Shown piece by piece: positions 1 through 11,190 of a stretch of 64,000 nucleotides of DNA (its first letter is position 1; each line of letters begins with the position of its first letter). Made by a program: the position numbers and the translations under genes. Origin of the DNA: Macrotis lagotis (taxonomy: Eukaryota; Chordata; Mammalia; Peramelemorphia; Peramelidae); NCBI RefSeq assembly GCF_037893015.1, contig NC_133666.1, positions 160,786,490 through 160,850,489 of the forward strand, written 5' to 3'. Below the pieces are notes generated by a model that worked only from the letters and a program-made list of their open reading frames with translations, had not been told where the DNA came from and made no database searches.

Positions 1-930
1 GAGATTAAATGATTTACGTCACTATTTGCTGGCAACCCTTCCTATTGTGGCATACACATACAAACACACACAAACACATGCACACACACATTTATCGCTT
101 CTCTATCCCCTCATTGTGAAAGCAATTTTACATATAATATCCATGTGTAGTCATGTAAAACATATTTCTATATTAGTAATAATGTGAAAGAAAATGGACC
201 TAAAAGCAAAAAGAAAAAGAAAAAATTTAAAATACACTTCAATCTGCAATTAGATTCCTTGCTTTGGAGATGTATTTTTAGTCTTAAGCCTAAGCAATTA
301 TCTGGACTTTTGTATTACTGACAACAACAAAGTAATTCATAGTTTGCCATCATATGGTATTACTGCTACATTGCACATTATTCTGGTTCTATTCACTTTT
401 CTTTGATTCAGTTAATGAATTGCAAGGTTTATCTGAAGAATTTGATTGTTATTTTTTAAAACATAGTAATATTCCATTCACAATCAAATACCACAACTTG
501 GTCAGCCTTTCCTCAACTGAATAACCTTAAATCTTTTCAACCACTAAAAGAGTTGCTATACTAATTTTATATATTATAGGGTCATTATTCTTTTTTTATT
601 TTCTTGACACTACTGTGTAAAAGATTTTATAGCACTTGGCTTTACAGTACTTCAGGTAGTTGCTAATTGTTCTTCAGTTTGGCAGAATCAATTCATAACT
701 CCAACAATGCATTCATGCTTCAATTCCCCACATAATCTTCAATATTTATAATTTTATTTTTTCTTTCACAAAAACTCTTCTGATAGGTGTGAGGTGGTAT
801 CTCAGATTTGTGTCAATTTTAATTTTTGTAATCAATAGTTATTAAGAGCATTTTATTCACGAGTATAAATAAGTTTAATTATTTTGACTGTAAAATTCCT
901 GCTCATAGACTGTTTATCATTTTGGGAATG
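1..930 (-). mobile_element. Old L1 fragment, ORF2 C-terminus and 3'UTR
   Basis: Read on the minus strand, this matches the 3' part of marsupial L1: the region around 330-900 aligns by eye with the L1 3' ends at 25.7-26.5 kb and 45.6-46.5 kb, including the stretches equivalent to 'caatgcattcatgc' and 'gtgaggtggtatctcag'. The distal 1-250 part is AT-rich L1 3'UTR with a short CA-rich run near 60-90. It is highly diverged and has no open frame. The element continues on the far side of the solo LTR at 931-1575. Confidence 0.7.
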
Positions 931-1575
931 TGTGGGATAAAAATCCATTTAAAATATGTAGAGATGCCTCTAAGCCAAAAAAAAGCAAACAAAAGTTTAT
1001 TTTGGCTTTTCTCAAGAAAAGGGTACACTCCAATTCTCATAAAGGTAGTGAAGATCAAGGAGCTGCCCTGAATTGACAATCAAGCAAGATTATTTGGCCT
1101 AACTCGATCCCCTCCTCCTTCCTATCGTCCCTCTGTGTCATTTCATTGGTTCGTATTCAGAGTTAAGTTCTATTTGTGAAAATCTACCCCAGCAACAAAG
1201 AAAAGAATGAAAAGTTTTTATAAAATATTGCATCACCATCCAGATGGTGAGAATAACCTTCAGGATTATAGCTGTTTTATTCAAGTTATGTAACTTGTCT
1301 TCGAATGCAAGGAACAGTCTACCAACCTCCCATTCAATATCTATCATCAAACAAGAGGATGTTATGAGCTTCTTTGGAATGCAAAGTTTTTCTCATGGGA
1401 AAAATTCTACTATCCTTCTACTAGTCAGTGAAAGCAGTCTTATCAAAAATTAAAAGAGTGAGCCACCTGTTTGGAATAAAAGGGTCTTTTTTCTAGAAAT
1501 ATTTTAAAATAATAGTTTGTTCTTTCTTTAATATTTCTTAATCCTGAGGGGACTTCACTAGGAATATTCCACTCA
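931..1575. mobile_element. Solo LTR of an endogenous retrovirus, 645 bp
   Basis: The segment begins TG (tgtggg) and ends CA (cactca), and is flanked by the 6-bp direct repeat GGAATG at 925-930 and 1576-1581. It interrupts an L1 whose sequence resumes directly after it. TG...CA ends with a 6-bp duplication are the hallmark of retroviral integration, and the absence of internal sequence makes it a solo LTR. Transcriptional orientation is undecided: possible AATAAA and TATA-like motifs occur on both strands (minus AATAAA near 998; TATAAA-like near 1220). It shows no similarity by eye to the LTRs at 54.0 and 57.1 kb. The short open frames inside it are not genes. Confidence 0.7.
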
Positions 1576-3800
1576 GGAATGCCTTGTATTTTTTAAATAA
1601 ATTTGACTGTTTTCCATAAATGAGAAATGAGACTTTTATTAGAGATACTTATAAATTATTTTTCAGTTTTATAAACTTTACATTTCCTTCCACTCTCTTC
1701 TTCCATCTGTTTATTATACTTTTTCTCTTCTTTCAATTTTTCCATACTCAAGCTTTGCTTCAGACTACAATTTCCTGTTTTGATTTTAATTTTTCTAATA
1801 AATAATGATTTAGATAACATTTTATATGAATATAGATTGCTTTAATTTCTTCATCTGAAGCTGTTCATGTTATTTTATTTTAGGTTTTTGTAAGACAACT
1901 GGGACACAGCTAAGTAAGTATTAAGTGTCTGAGAAGGGATTTGAACTTAAGTCCTCCTCACTCCAGGGTCAGTGCTCTATTCACTGCATAATCCAACTGC
2001 CCCTGTGCATATCTTTCAATTTTAACAGTTGGGGAATGAACTTATAAATTTGACCCATTTCTTTGTATATTTTATCAAAAACATTGTCTATAAAACTATT
2101 TCCCAACTTTCTGCTTTTCTTCTAATCTGGTTACATTGGTTCTGTTATTGCAGGAACTAAACAACGCAATCAAAATGATCCATTTTCTATTTTATAATGT
2201 TATCTATCTCTTGTTTGGTCATAAATTTTTCCCCTCTCTGTAGATAAAATTGATCTAGCAAACTGTCTCATTCTCCTAATTTGTTTAGGGTCTAAATTTA
2301 TATTTAAATCATGTACCCATTTCATCTTTATCTTAGTATACGGTGTGAGGTGTTGGTCCTTGCCATACTAGTTTACATTTTTTCTATCAATTTTTTTCTC
2401 AAATAGTGAGATTTTACCCCCAGAAGCTAGAGACCCTGAGTTTATCAAACTACAGCCATTTACTACTGTGTCTTGTATATCTAATCATTCCAGTGATCCT
2501 CCACTCTCTTACTTAGCCAGTATCAAATAATTTTGATGAGTTCTGCCTTCTGATATAGTTTTAGATGTGATATGTCTGGAACCTTCCTTTGCAATTTTTC
2601 ATTAATTCCCTTGATATTCTAGAAATTTTGTTGTACCACATTAATTTTGTTACAATCTCTTTTAGTTCCACAAACTAATGATTTGGTCTTTTGATTGGTA
2701 TGGCACTGAATAAGTAGATTAATTTAAGCAGAATCATCATTTTTCTTTTATGAGCTCAACCTAACCCATGAGAAATTGATAGTTTTACAGTTGTTTAAAT
2801 ATGAAATAATTTGTGTGAAAGGTCTTTGTAATTATGTTGATATAATTTGGGGGTTTGTCTTGGCAGGTATTTCATGTTATCTGCATTTAAATTAAATGAA
2901 ATTTATATTTCAAGCTCTTGTTGCTAGTTTTGGTTAGTAATATATAGAAATATCACATATAGAAATACTGATGATTTCTGTGGATTTATTTCATATTCTG
3001 TACCTTTGCTGAAGTCAGTAATTATTTCAATTAATTTTTTACTGAATTCTCAAGATTTCTCTAAGTATAACACTATATTTTCTGCAAAAAGTGAGTTGTT
3101 TCCTCATTACCTATTTTATTCTACTGATTTTATTAATATTAAAATATATTATTATTATTAATTATAATGATTATTTATTAGTTATGAAGATATTAAATTA
3201 TAATTGATTTATTAAGTTCTACTAATTTATTTTTGTTCTATTATTTCTATATTTTAAATTTTTGGCATAATATTGAATAGTAGTTCTAATTACTGGAATC
3301 CTTGTTTCCACACCGATCTTACTGGGAATGCTTCTAGGTTATCCTCATTACATACAGTACATGGGTACTATCTTTAGATAAGAACTGATTATCATTCAAA
3401 AAACTCCATTTATTCCTAGACACTTTATTGTTTTAAATAGGAATGGTTGTTATATTTTGACAAGAAATCTTTTCAGCATCAATGGACTAAACAAATTATT
3501 TCTCGTAGTTTTGTTATTGATATGGTCAATTATCTTGATTTTTTTTCTCTAATATTGAACCAGTCTTCCATTCCTGGTAGAAGTTCCACCTGGTTTATTT
3601 TATCCTGGTGATAATTTGCTATCATCTCTTTGTTGATATTTTATTTAAAATTTTTTCATCGATACTCATTAGGGAAATTTTTCTATAAATGTCTTTTTCT
3701 GATTTAACTATTCCTGGCTTAGATATCAGCACAATATTTGCATCATAAATGGAACATGGCAGCCCCCATTATTTAACTATTAATTTTTCTTAAAATGTTT
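1576..3800 (-). mobile_element. Old L1, ORF2 (RT region to C-terminus)
   Basis: This is the continuation of the minus-strand L1 broken by the solo LTR. The reverse-transcriptase active-site region is recognisable on the minus strand near 3070-3110, aligning with the FADD-coding region at 18.84 kb, and the segment around 2280-2400 matches the ORF2 thumb/C-terminal region. Around 1620-1870 the L1 sequence restarts at an earlier position, so two overlapping L1 3' pieces, or an internal duplication, are present. No frame remains open. Confidence 0.7.
1869..2006 (-). mobile_element. WSINE1-type tRNA-derived SINE, diverged
   Basis: On the minus strand the tRNA-like head, B-box region (ttcaaat) and 'cacttaat' tail motif are all present but diverged. 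The L1 sequence is continuous across it (ctgttcat before, ctgtgcatatc after), so the SINE inserted into the older L1. Confidence 0.8.
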
Positions 3801-4580
3801 TGTAGAATTTATGTGTAAAGAGAGGGCAGAGTCAAGATAGAGAAGAGAGACTGGAAACTTCCCTGGGCTGGCTACAGAAACAAGATTAATTAAGTTTCTA
3901 AATTGATTTTTCAGGGAAGGAATGCACAAAAAGACAATGTAAGACATTTTACAACTAATGATATCTTGAAAGGATTTCAGGAAAGATCTCTCTCATTCAG
4001 GTATAGATGACCTGGTGTAGGCAGGGGCAGGGAAACCAGTGGAAGACTCTCAGTCCCAATGTAGATCAAGAACAGAGGCATCAAGGTCACAGTTCAGTCT
4101 TCCAATGATACAATCGGTTCACTGACAAGCCTCCAGGCCTAGTGTAGGGAGTGAATTACAAAGCCTAGAACCTCAATGCACTGGATGAGACTAAGCCAGG
4201 AAACCAGAGTTCAGTAAGGTTAAAGAACACAAAGAGTTAGTGAATAAATCTCTGACCTCCAGTTTCAAGTAGTTTGGGACAGTGTGTAAAAAAGCACAAA
4301 TTAGGCTAAGCATGAGTAAAAGACAGAAAGTTGTTATGGCAATAAGGAAGATCAAAACAACATCTCAGAAAAGCATATTGGGAAATGGCTTATATATGAA
4401 GCCCCAGAGGGGTATATGAAATTGTCTCAAACCCAAAACATCCTCTTGGAGCAAAAGGGATTTTAAAAATCAAATAAAAAAATTTGGAAAAGAAATGAGA
4501 AGTATATAAGATAGGGGTGACAGCTTGGAAAAGGAAATACAAAAATTGATAGAAGAAATAACTCCTTTAAGAATACAATC

Positions 4581-4735
4581 GGGGCAGATAGATGGCACAG
4601 TGGATAGAGCACCGGCCTTGGAGTCAGGAGTACCTGATTTCAAATCTGAGACTCAGACACTTAATAATTACCTAGCCTGTGGCCTTGGGCAAGCCACTTA
4701 ACCCCATTTGCCTTGCAAAAACCTAAAAAAATATA
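4581..4735 (+). mobile_element. WSINE1-type SINE
   Basis: Near-complete tRNA-derived SINE: head 'ggggcagatagatggcacag', central 'gagtcaggagtacctg', tail 'cttaaccccatttgccttgc' followed by an A-rich end. It sits inside decayed L1 ORF1. Confidence 0.92.
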
Positions 4736-4849
4736 TAATCAGTCAAATGGACAAAGAGACAAACTCTTTTAAAAATAGAATTGCCCAAATGTAAAAGAGA
4801 AGCAAAAGGTAAATGAAGAAAACAATCTCTTAAAAATTAGAACAGTGTT

Positions 4850-5015
4850 GGGGCGGCTAGGTGGCACAGTGGATAAAGCACCGGTCCTGGAGTCAGGAGT
4901 CAGGTGTACCTGGGTTCAAATTCAGTCTCAGACACTTAATTACCTAGCTGTGTGGCCTTGGGCAAGTCACTTAACCCCATCTGCCTTGCAAAAAAAAACC
5001 CTAAAAAAAATTAAA
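4850..5015 (+). mobile_element. WSINE1-type SINE with a short internal duplication
   Basis: Complete SINE starting 'ggggcggctaggtggcacag' with an A-rich tail. It carries a local tandem duplication of 'gtcagga' (gagtcaggagtcaggtg) near 4893-4907. Imperfect flanking repeats, 'ttaaaaattagaacag' on the left and 'ttaaaacag' on the right, suggest the target duplication. Confidence 0.92.
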
Positions 5016-6901
5016 ACAGGGAAAAGGGAAGCTAAGAACTTTATGAGATACAAAGAATATTGTCAAACAAAATAGAAAATAAATTTAAAAAGAGGGGAAA
5101 AAGATCTAATTAAAAGAGGTAACGAAACTACATCTTCTTAAAAAGATGTCAATAGATAATGATATAATATAAAAATTAAACATATATGCACCAAATGGTA
5201 TGTTGTACAAATTCTTAGAGGAGAAACTGAATGAGTTATAGGAAGGCATGGGCAGCAAAACTGTCTCAATATTCTGCTTTCAAAATTAGATAAATATAAG
5301 CACAAAATAAACAATAAGGAAGTTGAGGTGAATAGAATTTTTAAAAAGTTATATATAATGGCCCTCTGGATAAAATTGAATGAGGAGAGAAGGATTGTTC
5401 TTTTTTTCTTCAGATCATGATGAATTAAAAAATTGATTAAAATTAATTAGAAACTAAAAACTGGTTTTAAAGAACCTTGTGGATTTGAAAAAATCATAGA
5501 AATAACCAAAATTTTAAGGAAACAAGGATTTCCTTTATCACCACTATTATTCAATATTGTATGAGGATTGCTAGCTTTAGCAATGAAATAGTGGCAATAA
5601 TTAGGCAAAATATCAAAACTGGAGGGATGCAACCCAAAGTAGTTATTAAGGGAAATTTTATAACTATAAATGCCTTTGTGAATGAAATAGAGAAAGAGGA
5701 GATCAATGAATTGGGCATGTGACTAAAAAGCTAGAAAAAGAACAAATTAAATATCTGCAAATAAATTTCAAATTAGAAATTCTGAAAATCAAAAGGGAGA
5801 TTAAAAAATTTGATGAAGACTACTGAATTAATAAAGAAAACATTGTAGATTTTATAAAATGTAGATTAAACATGGGTTAAATTGTTTTAAAAGAAAAGAA
5901 AACCAAATTACCAGTATCAAAAATAAACAAGTGGATTCACCACAAATAAGGAAGAAATTAAAGTTATAGTTCAGAGTTATTTTACCCAATTATATGCTAT
6001 TATATCTGAAAATATGAGTGAAATGGAAAAATATTTAGAAAAATATGAATTGTCAGATTAATAGAATAGGAAACTTAAATACTTGAATTACTCCAGTTTG
6101 GAAAAAGAAATTAAACAATTCATCAAAGAACTCCCTAAGAAAAAATCTTCAGGGTCAGATGTATTATCAGGTCAATTGCTCCAAACATTTAAAGAACAAT
6201 TATTTCCAAATCAATAAGAACTTTTTGAAAAAATAGGTGAAAGAGTTTTTGCAAATTCCTTTTATGACACCACCATGATGCTAATAACAAAATCAGTAAG
6301 AACCAAAACAAAGAAAGAAAATTATTGAACAACTTCCCTACTGAATATTGATGCAAAAAATTTAAAAATAATATTAGCAAAGAAACGACTATAATTTAAT
6401 CTTTAAGATAATACATTATGATGAATTAGGATTTATACCATTAATGCAAGGATAGTTCAATATTAAGGAAACAATCAGCATTAATTGACCATTTTAATAA
6501 AAAACATAACAGGAATCATATGATTGTCTCAATAAATGCTGGAAAAAACCTTTTCTCAAAATATTAAATATTTAAAATCTTTGAGATATTAAGAATAAAG
6601 GGAATTTTACGTAAAATAAATAGTATCTTTCTAAATGCATGTACAAGCATTATATGTGATGGGGACAAGGAAGAAACATTCCCAATAAGATCAGGGGTGA
6701 AATACGAATGCCTAGTATCACCATTCTTATTCAATATTGTCAAAAAATGTTGGCTACAGCAATAAGTGAAGAAAATGAAATGGAAGGTATTGGAATAATC
6801 TATGAAGAAACAAAATTCTCTCTCTTTACAGATGATATGACAGTATACTTAAAGAATACAAGAATATCAAGTAAAAATTACTTGAAACTAAATTAGAGAA
6901 G

Positions 6902-6958
6902 ATATATATATATATATATATATATGAGTATATATATATATATATACTCATATATATG
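6902..6958. repeat. (TA)n microsatellite with palindromic core
   Basis: Two TA runs flank 'gagtatatatatatatac' and 'tc', giving a nearly perfect self-complementary block able to form a hairpin. It lies within L1 ORF2. Confidence 0.95.
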
Positions 6959-7750
6959 TAACCACATAAATTATCAGCACTTCTATATTTTACAAACCAA
7001 ACCCAGCAGCAGGAGATAGAAAAAAATTTCCATTTAAAGTAGATGTAGAAAAAATAAAATACTTACTAGTCTATCTGCCAAGAGAAACCCAGAAACTACA
7101 TGAATACAATTACAAAACAATTTTCACACAAATAAAGTTAAATCTAAACAATTGCAAAACAATGTCAATTGCCCATTGGTTGGCCAACCATCTATAATAT
7201 AAAGAAAATTATATCTCAATTAAATTATGTATTTAATAGCATACCATTCATACTACAAAAAATTTAGTTTGGAGAGCTAGAAAAAAATTGTAACAAAATT
7301 CAGTTGGAGGGACAAAAAGTCAAGAATATCATTGGGATTAAATGAAAAAAATTAAAATAAAATGGCATAGCTGTCACCCATCTAAAACTGTATTACAGAA
7401 ATGTGCCATACCAATAATGAAATAGAGTAATGGATCAATGGATTAAAACATGAACAAAAGAAATAGTAGTACATAATTATAGTTATCTTATAAACTCCAA
7501 TTTATAGGATAATAATTCACTATTTAACAAAACTCCTGGGCAGAATATGGCAGAAACTAGATAAGGACTAACATCTTAGAACTTATATGAAGATAAAAGA
7601 TTAAAATGATTACATGGTTTATATTTGAAAGCTGATACGATGAGCCACTGAGGAGAATAAGAAATAAGGCTTTTAAAAAATATTTTTTTTTGCCAGATTT
7701 CTGGAATGGGGAGGAGTATATGACCAAATAAGATTAGAAAATATAATTTC

Positions 7751-7912
7751 AAGTGCGACTAGGTGGCATAGTGGATAAAGCACCGACCCTGAAGTCAGGA
7801 GTACCTGGGTTCAAATCCGGTCTCAGACACTTAATAATTACCTAGCTGTGTGGCCTTGGGCAAGCCAATTAACCCTGTTTGCCTTGAAAAAACCTTAAAA
7901 AAAAAGAAAGAA
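7751..7912 (+). mobile_element. WSINE1-type SINE
   Basis: Full SINE inside L1 ORF2. A 'tataatttc' repeat ends at 7750 and recurs at about 7917-7926, consistent with a target-site duplication. Confidence 0.9.
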
Positions 7913-7947
7913 AACATTATAATTTCGACTACATTAAATTAAAAACA

Positions 7948-7950
<3 letters not shown>

Positions 7951-8001
<51 letters not shown>

Positions 8002-8002
8002 C
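7951..8002. repeat. (CA)n microsatellite
   Basis: An uninterrupted CA dinucleotide run of about 26 units within L1 sequence. Confidence 0.98.
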
Positions 8003-8789
8003 AATGCAACAAAGATTAGAAGGAACTCAGAAAGCCGGGAAAAAATTTTTACAGTTAGTGTTTCTTATAAGGAATTCATTTCTAAAATATATAGTAACAA
8101 GTCAATTGAATAAAAATTGAAGTCATCCCCAAGTGATAAATGGTCAAATTATGTTTTCAGATTAAGAAATTAAAGTTATATATAGTCATATGAAAAAATT
8201 CTCTAGATCACTATTGATTACAGAATTGCATGTACTACTTCATACCTCAGATTGACTAAGATGACAAAAAAAGGAAAATGATCATTATTGGAGGGAATGA
8301 GAGAAAACTAGGACACTAATGAATTGCTAGTAGAGTTCTATTCTGTAGAGATATTTGGAACTTTACACAAAGGGAAATATAACTTTGCTTACACTTTGAT
8401 CCAGCATTAGCACTACTAGGGCTATATCCCAAAGAGATCATAGAAAAGGATCAAAGATCCACATGTAAAAAATCTTTATATCAGTTCTTTTTGAAGTGAC
8501 AAAGAATTGGAAAATGAGAGGATACCCATCAATTGGAAATTGACTGAACAAATTATTGTATATGACTGTGATGGAGTCTTATTGTTCTAAAATAAATCAC
8601 AATGGGCAGACTTCTGAAAAGCCTGGAAATATTACATGAACTGATGATGAGTGAAGTGAAAAGAAGCAAGAAAACTTTGCACAATAACAGCAGCATAGTG
8701 GAATGAGCAACTATGATTGACTCAAATCCGCTAAATAGTTCATTGATGAGGGAAAATTCCATAGATCTAACAGAGTATTTCTCTTAATT

Positions 8790-8875
8790 TATCTATAGTA
8801 GCACCATTTATGGCTAAATCCTGTACCCATTTTGACCTTATTTTCATAAAGGATATGAGATGTGAATTAGAATTG
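8790..8875 (-). mobile_element. Short L1 ORF2 fragment
   Basis: About 85 bp ('gtacccattttgacctt' and 'ggatatgagatgtg') match the minus-strand L1 segment seen at 2310-2350. It is a small piece wedged between two plus-strand L1 pieces. Confidence 0.55.
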
Positions 8876-9033
8876 AACAAACAGCAACCATTGAATGTAC
8901 AAGAAAACAAGATTCCATCAAACAAAATAAAAAGACTTAAAAATGAAGAAAATGCAAAGTACCTTTTAGGAAAAATAAATGATCCAAGAGAGATGATCTA
9001 TGAATCACTGGACTACCAGGATGACTAGATCCA

Positions 9034-9150
9034 AAAGAAGAAGGAGAAGAAGAAGAAGAAGAAGAAGAAGAAGAAGAAGAAGAAGAAGAAGAAGAAGAAG
9101 AAGAAGAAAATGAAAAAGAAGAAGAAGAAGAAGGAAGAAGAAGAAGAAGA

Positions 9151-9183
<33 letters not shown>

Positions 9184-9258
9184 GAAGGAAGGAAGGAAGG
9201 AAGGAAGGAAGGAAGGAAGGAAGGAAGGAAGGAAGGAAGGAAGGAAGGAAGGAAGGAA

Positions 9259-9322
<64 letters not shown>
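9034..9322. repeat. Composite purine microsatellite (GAA)n-(GAAA)n-(GGAA)n-(GAAA)n
   Basis: About 290 bp contain only purines on the plus strand apart from an isolated T near 9110. Blocks run in order: (GAA)n to about 9156, a short (GAAA)n, (GGAA)n at 9181-9261, then (GAAA)n to about 9320. Long homopurine mirror-repeat tracts of this kind can form triplex (H-) DNA and are length-unstable. It appears to have grown from an A/G-rich stretch of L1 ORF1. Confidence 0.97.
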
Positions 9323-9325
<3 letters not shown>

Positions 9326-9410
9326 CCTGGAAAACATGTTGCAGGAAATTATCAGGGAAAACTGTCTAAACCAGGTAGAACAAGATGATAATACAGTCAT
9401 TGAAAGAATA

Positions 9411-9564
9411 GAGGCGGCTAGGTGGCACAGTGGATAGAGCACCAGTCCTGGAGTCAGGAGTATCTGAGTTCAAATCTGGCCTCAAACACTTAATAATTAC
9501 CTAGCTGTGTGGCCCTGGGCAAGCCATTTAACCACACTGCCTAGCAAAAAGAACCTAAAAAAAA
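9411..9564 (+). mobile_element. WSINE1-type SINE with 9-bp duplication
   Basis: Complete SINE flanked by the direct repeat GAAAGAATA at 9402-9410 and 9565-9573, inserted in L1 ORF1. Confidence 0.93.
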
Positions 9565-10109
9565 GAAAGAATAAATAAAAAATTCTTCCAAAAAGAGACG
9601 ACAGAATAAAAAATGAAAGGGTTTTAATAGCCAAAAGTCCCAGAATTCTTAACTAAAGGAAAAAATACTGCAATCAACTAAAGGATAATAATTAAAAAAC
9701 AAAGGAAAGACAATCAGACTTACATAGATCCTTCACTATTGAAGGATCAGAGGACCTGGAACACCATATATTGGAGGGCAAAGGATCTGGGATTGCAACC
9801 AAGAATTTACTACCTGCAAAATTCATCACACACTGCCAGAGGGAAAGATAGATGTACAATGATATAGAAGACTTCCAAAATAATCTGACAAAAAATAGAG
9901 CTGAACAGAGAAGTCAATCACCAAATACACAACTCAAGAGATGCATAAAAAGTTAAATGAAAAGGGTAAGGCAAAAACAAAGCAGAACAAAACAAAGTTA
10001 GTCAAGACCATCAAATGATATTCAAATCTATAAAGGAAGCTATAACCCTTGCAGTTCTTGAGAATTATACTTCTCCTTGGATACTTAAAGGGTTGAATAT
10101 ATTTGGAGC

Positions 10110-10820
10110 TATTTGACTTAGATCCTATAGATATGGTTGAGTCTTATCTCTTCATTATAGTGGACCAAGATGACATCACTATGTTTGAGATAAAAGCCCT
10201 GATGAAAAGCAGAGTTGTTTACACTTGTGTCTCAGTTTCCTTTGATCTGCTTTAGTTCTGCTTTGCTCACAAAGATAATCACTCTTTCTGATGCAGGTAT
10301 CACAAGCTGGATGGTCCTGGGTCAATCTCTCCCATACCCTACAATCAATTGTAAAGTTATAAAAAGAGACCTTAAGACCTTCCCAGTACTTAAAGTACTT
10401 AAGACTCTATAGTTAATTAAATCAGGGTTGGATTTAATCCAAACTTTACTCAACAGGGGGTTAAATACTCCAGGTAGGGAGCTAAAGGGGGTAGTTTGGA
10501 AAACAGTATGCTTGGGTGGATGGGTACAAATGGTTGATGAAATGATTTGTCTTTGTATGATACTTTGGTTCATGAGGATTCTGTATCATTGGAAGGTATT
10601 TGAAAAGGGAGTAAGTTTTAAAATTCACCATAATTTGAGTAAATTCAAGACTCTTGAGAAATATAATTCTAATAAGACAGCAGAAGGAAGAGTACTTAGT
10701 GATTCTGAGGCAATGCTGCATATCCAACATTCAGTCTATCTATCAATCCCTGTTGTACTTTGATAGTACTGTAGAGCTTATCAAGCAATCAATTAGTCAA
10801 GGTGTGACTGACAGTACCTG
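10110..10820. other. Unclassified ~0.7 kb insertion within L1
   Basis: L1 ORF1/intergenic sequence stops near 10110 and L1 intergenic sequence resumes near 10830. The intervening 0.7 kb resembles none of the L1, SINE or LTR sequences elsewhere in the window. Its open frames (65-111 codons) overlap on both strands and show no recognisable protein. It could be a solo LTR or a DNA transposon, but I could not find clean termini. Confidence 0.35.
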
Positions 10821-10824
10821 ATTA

Positions 10825-11190
10825 ATAATACTTTATTGATAAATAACACCAGATGAAGAGATAAAAAATCTAGAACTTTAGAGGGAAAGAAGGGAGTGTG
10901 TGAACCCTGAGTAAATTCTATTCAATAGATTTGGCCCAGAGAGAGAATAGATTCATTCCCTCTTGGGTTTACAAATCTATCCTATTCTTCAAGGAAGGAG
11001 GGGTGGGGGAAGAAAAGATAAGGGAAGAAGGGAATTATAAAAGGAAAGCAAAGGTATAACTGAAAATAAACAAAGTTAATTTTTAAAAGAAAATTTAAAG
11101 AGAAAGGGGAGTAAAACTTTGGTGAGGAGGAATAAGGGTAAAGGGAAGGGAAAATATAAATGGGGGAGAATAACATGGTGGTAAAGTGGT
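10825..11190 (+). mobile_element. L1 inter-ORF fragment
   Basis: 'gagtaaattctattcaatag' at about 10909 is the reverse complement of the L1 inter-ORF sequence at about 21190. The following purine-rich 'aagggaagggaaaat' stretch is also typical of the L1 spacer between ORF1 and ORF2. It is probably the continuation of the L1 at 8.9-10.1 kb. Confidence 0.6.

Larger units (their letters stand above)
3826..8730 (+). mobile_element. L1, 5'UTR to near the end of ORF2, decayed
   Basis: A plus-strand L1 begins near 3826 with a 'gggcagagtcaagatagagaagag' type 5' end seen in other L1 copies here. A decayed ORF1 seems to start at the ATG near 4312. ORF2 endonuclease-like sequence runs from about 5150. 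RT motifs are visible: an IDAKN-like block near 6350 and SLFTDDM at about 6820-6840, equivalent to the FADD catalytic motif with Ala to Thr. The C-terminal region around 8380-8700 matches the L1 tail at 41.2-41.5 kb. Many stops and frameshifts make it non-functional. Three SINEs, a (TA)n tract and a (CA)n tract have landed inside it. Confidence 0.75.
8880..10110 (+). mobile_element. L1 ORF1 fragment interrupted by a purine tract and a SINE
   Basis: Plus-strand sequence matches L1 ORF1: 'aaaaagacttaaaaatgaag', then after the repeat 'caggaaattatcaggg' (RRM region), then 'ggatcagaggacctggaac' and 'gggattgcaaccaagaat' (C-terminal domain). ORF1 ends near 9950. The (GAA)n-type expansion at 9034-9322 and the SINE at 9411-9564 sit within it. 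The long lysine/glutamate-rich open frame across the repeat is an artefact of the microsatellite. Confidence 0.75.

Noticed and set aside
4850..4940. tRNA-like sequence in the SINE heads as a possible functional tRNA gene
   Set aside because: Only SINE promoter-like A/B-box resemblance; no complete cloverleaf with a paired acceptor stem was seen.
9005..9442. Open frames of 92 and 145 codons across the purine tract
   Set aside because: They are translations of (GAA)/(GAAA)/(GGAA) repeats (poly-Lys/Glu or poly-Leu/Phe/Ser) and have no gene context.
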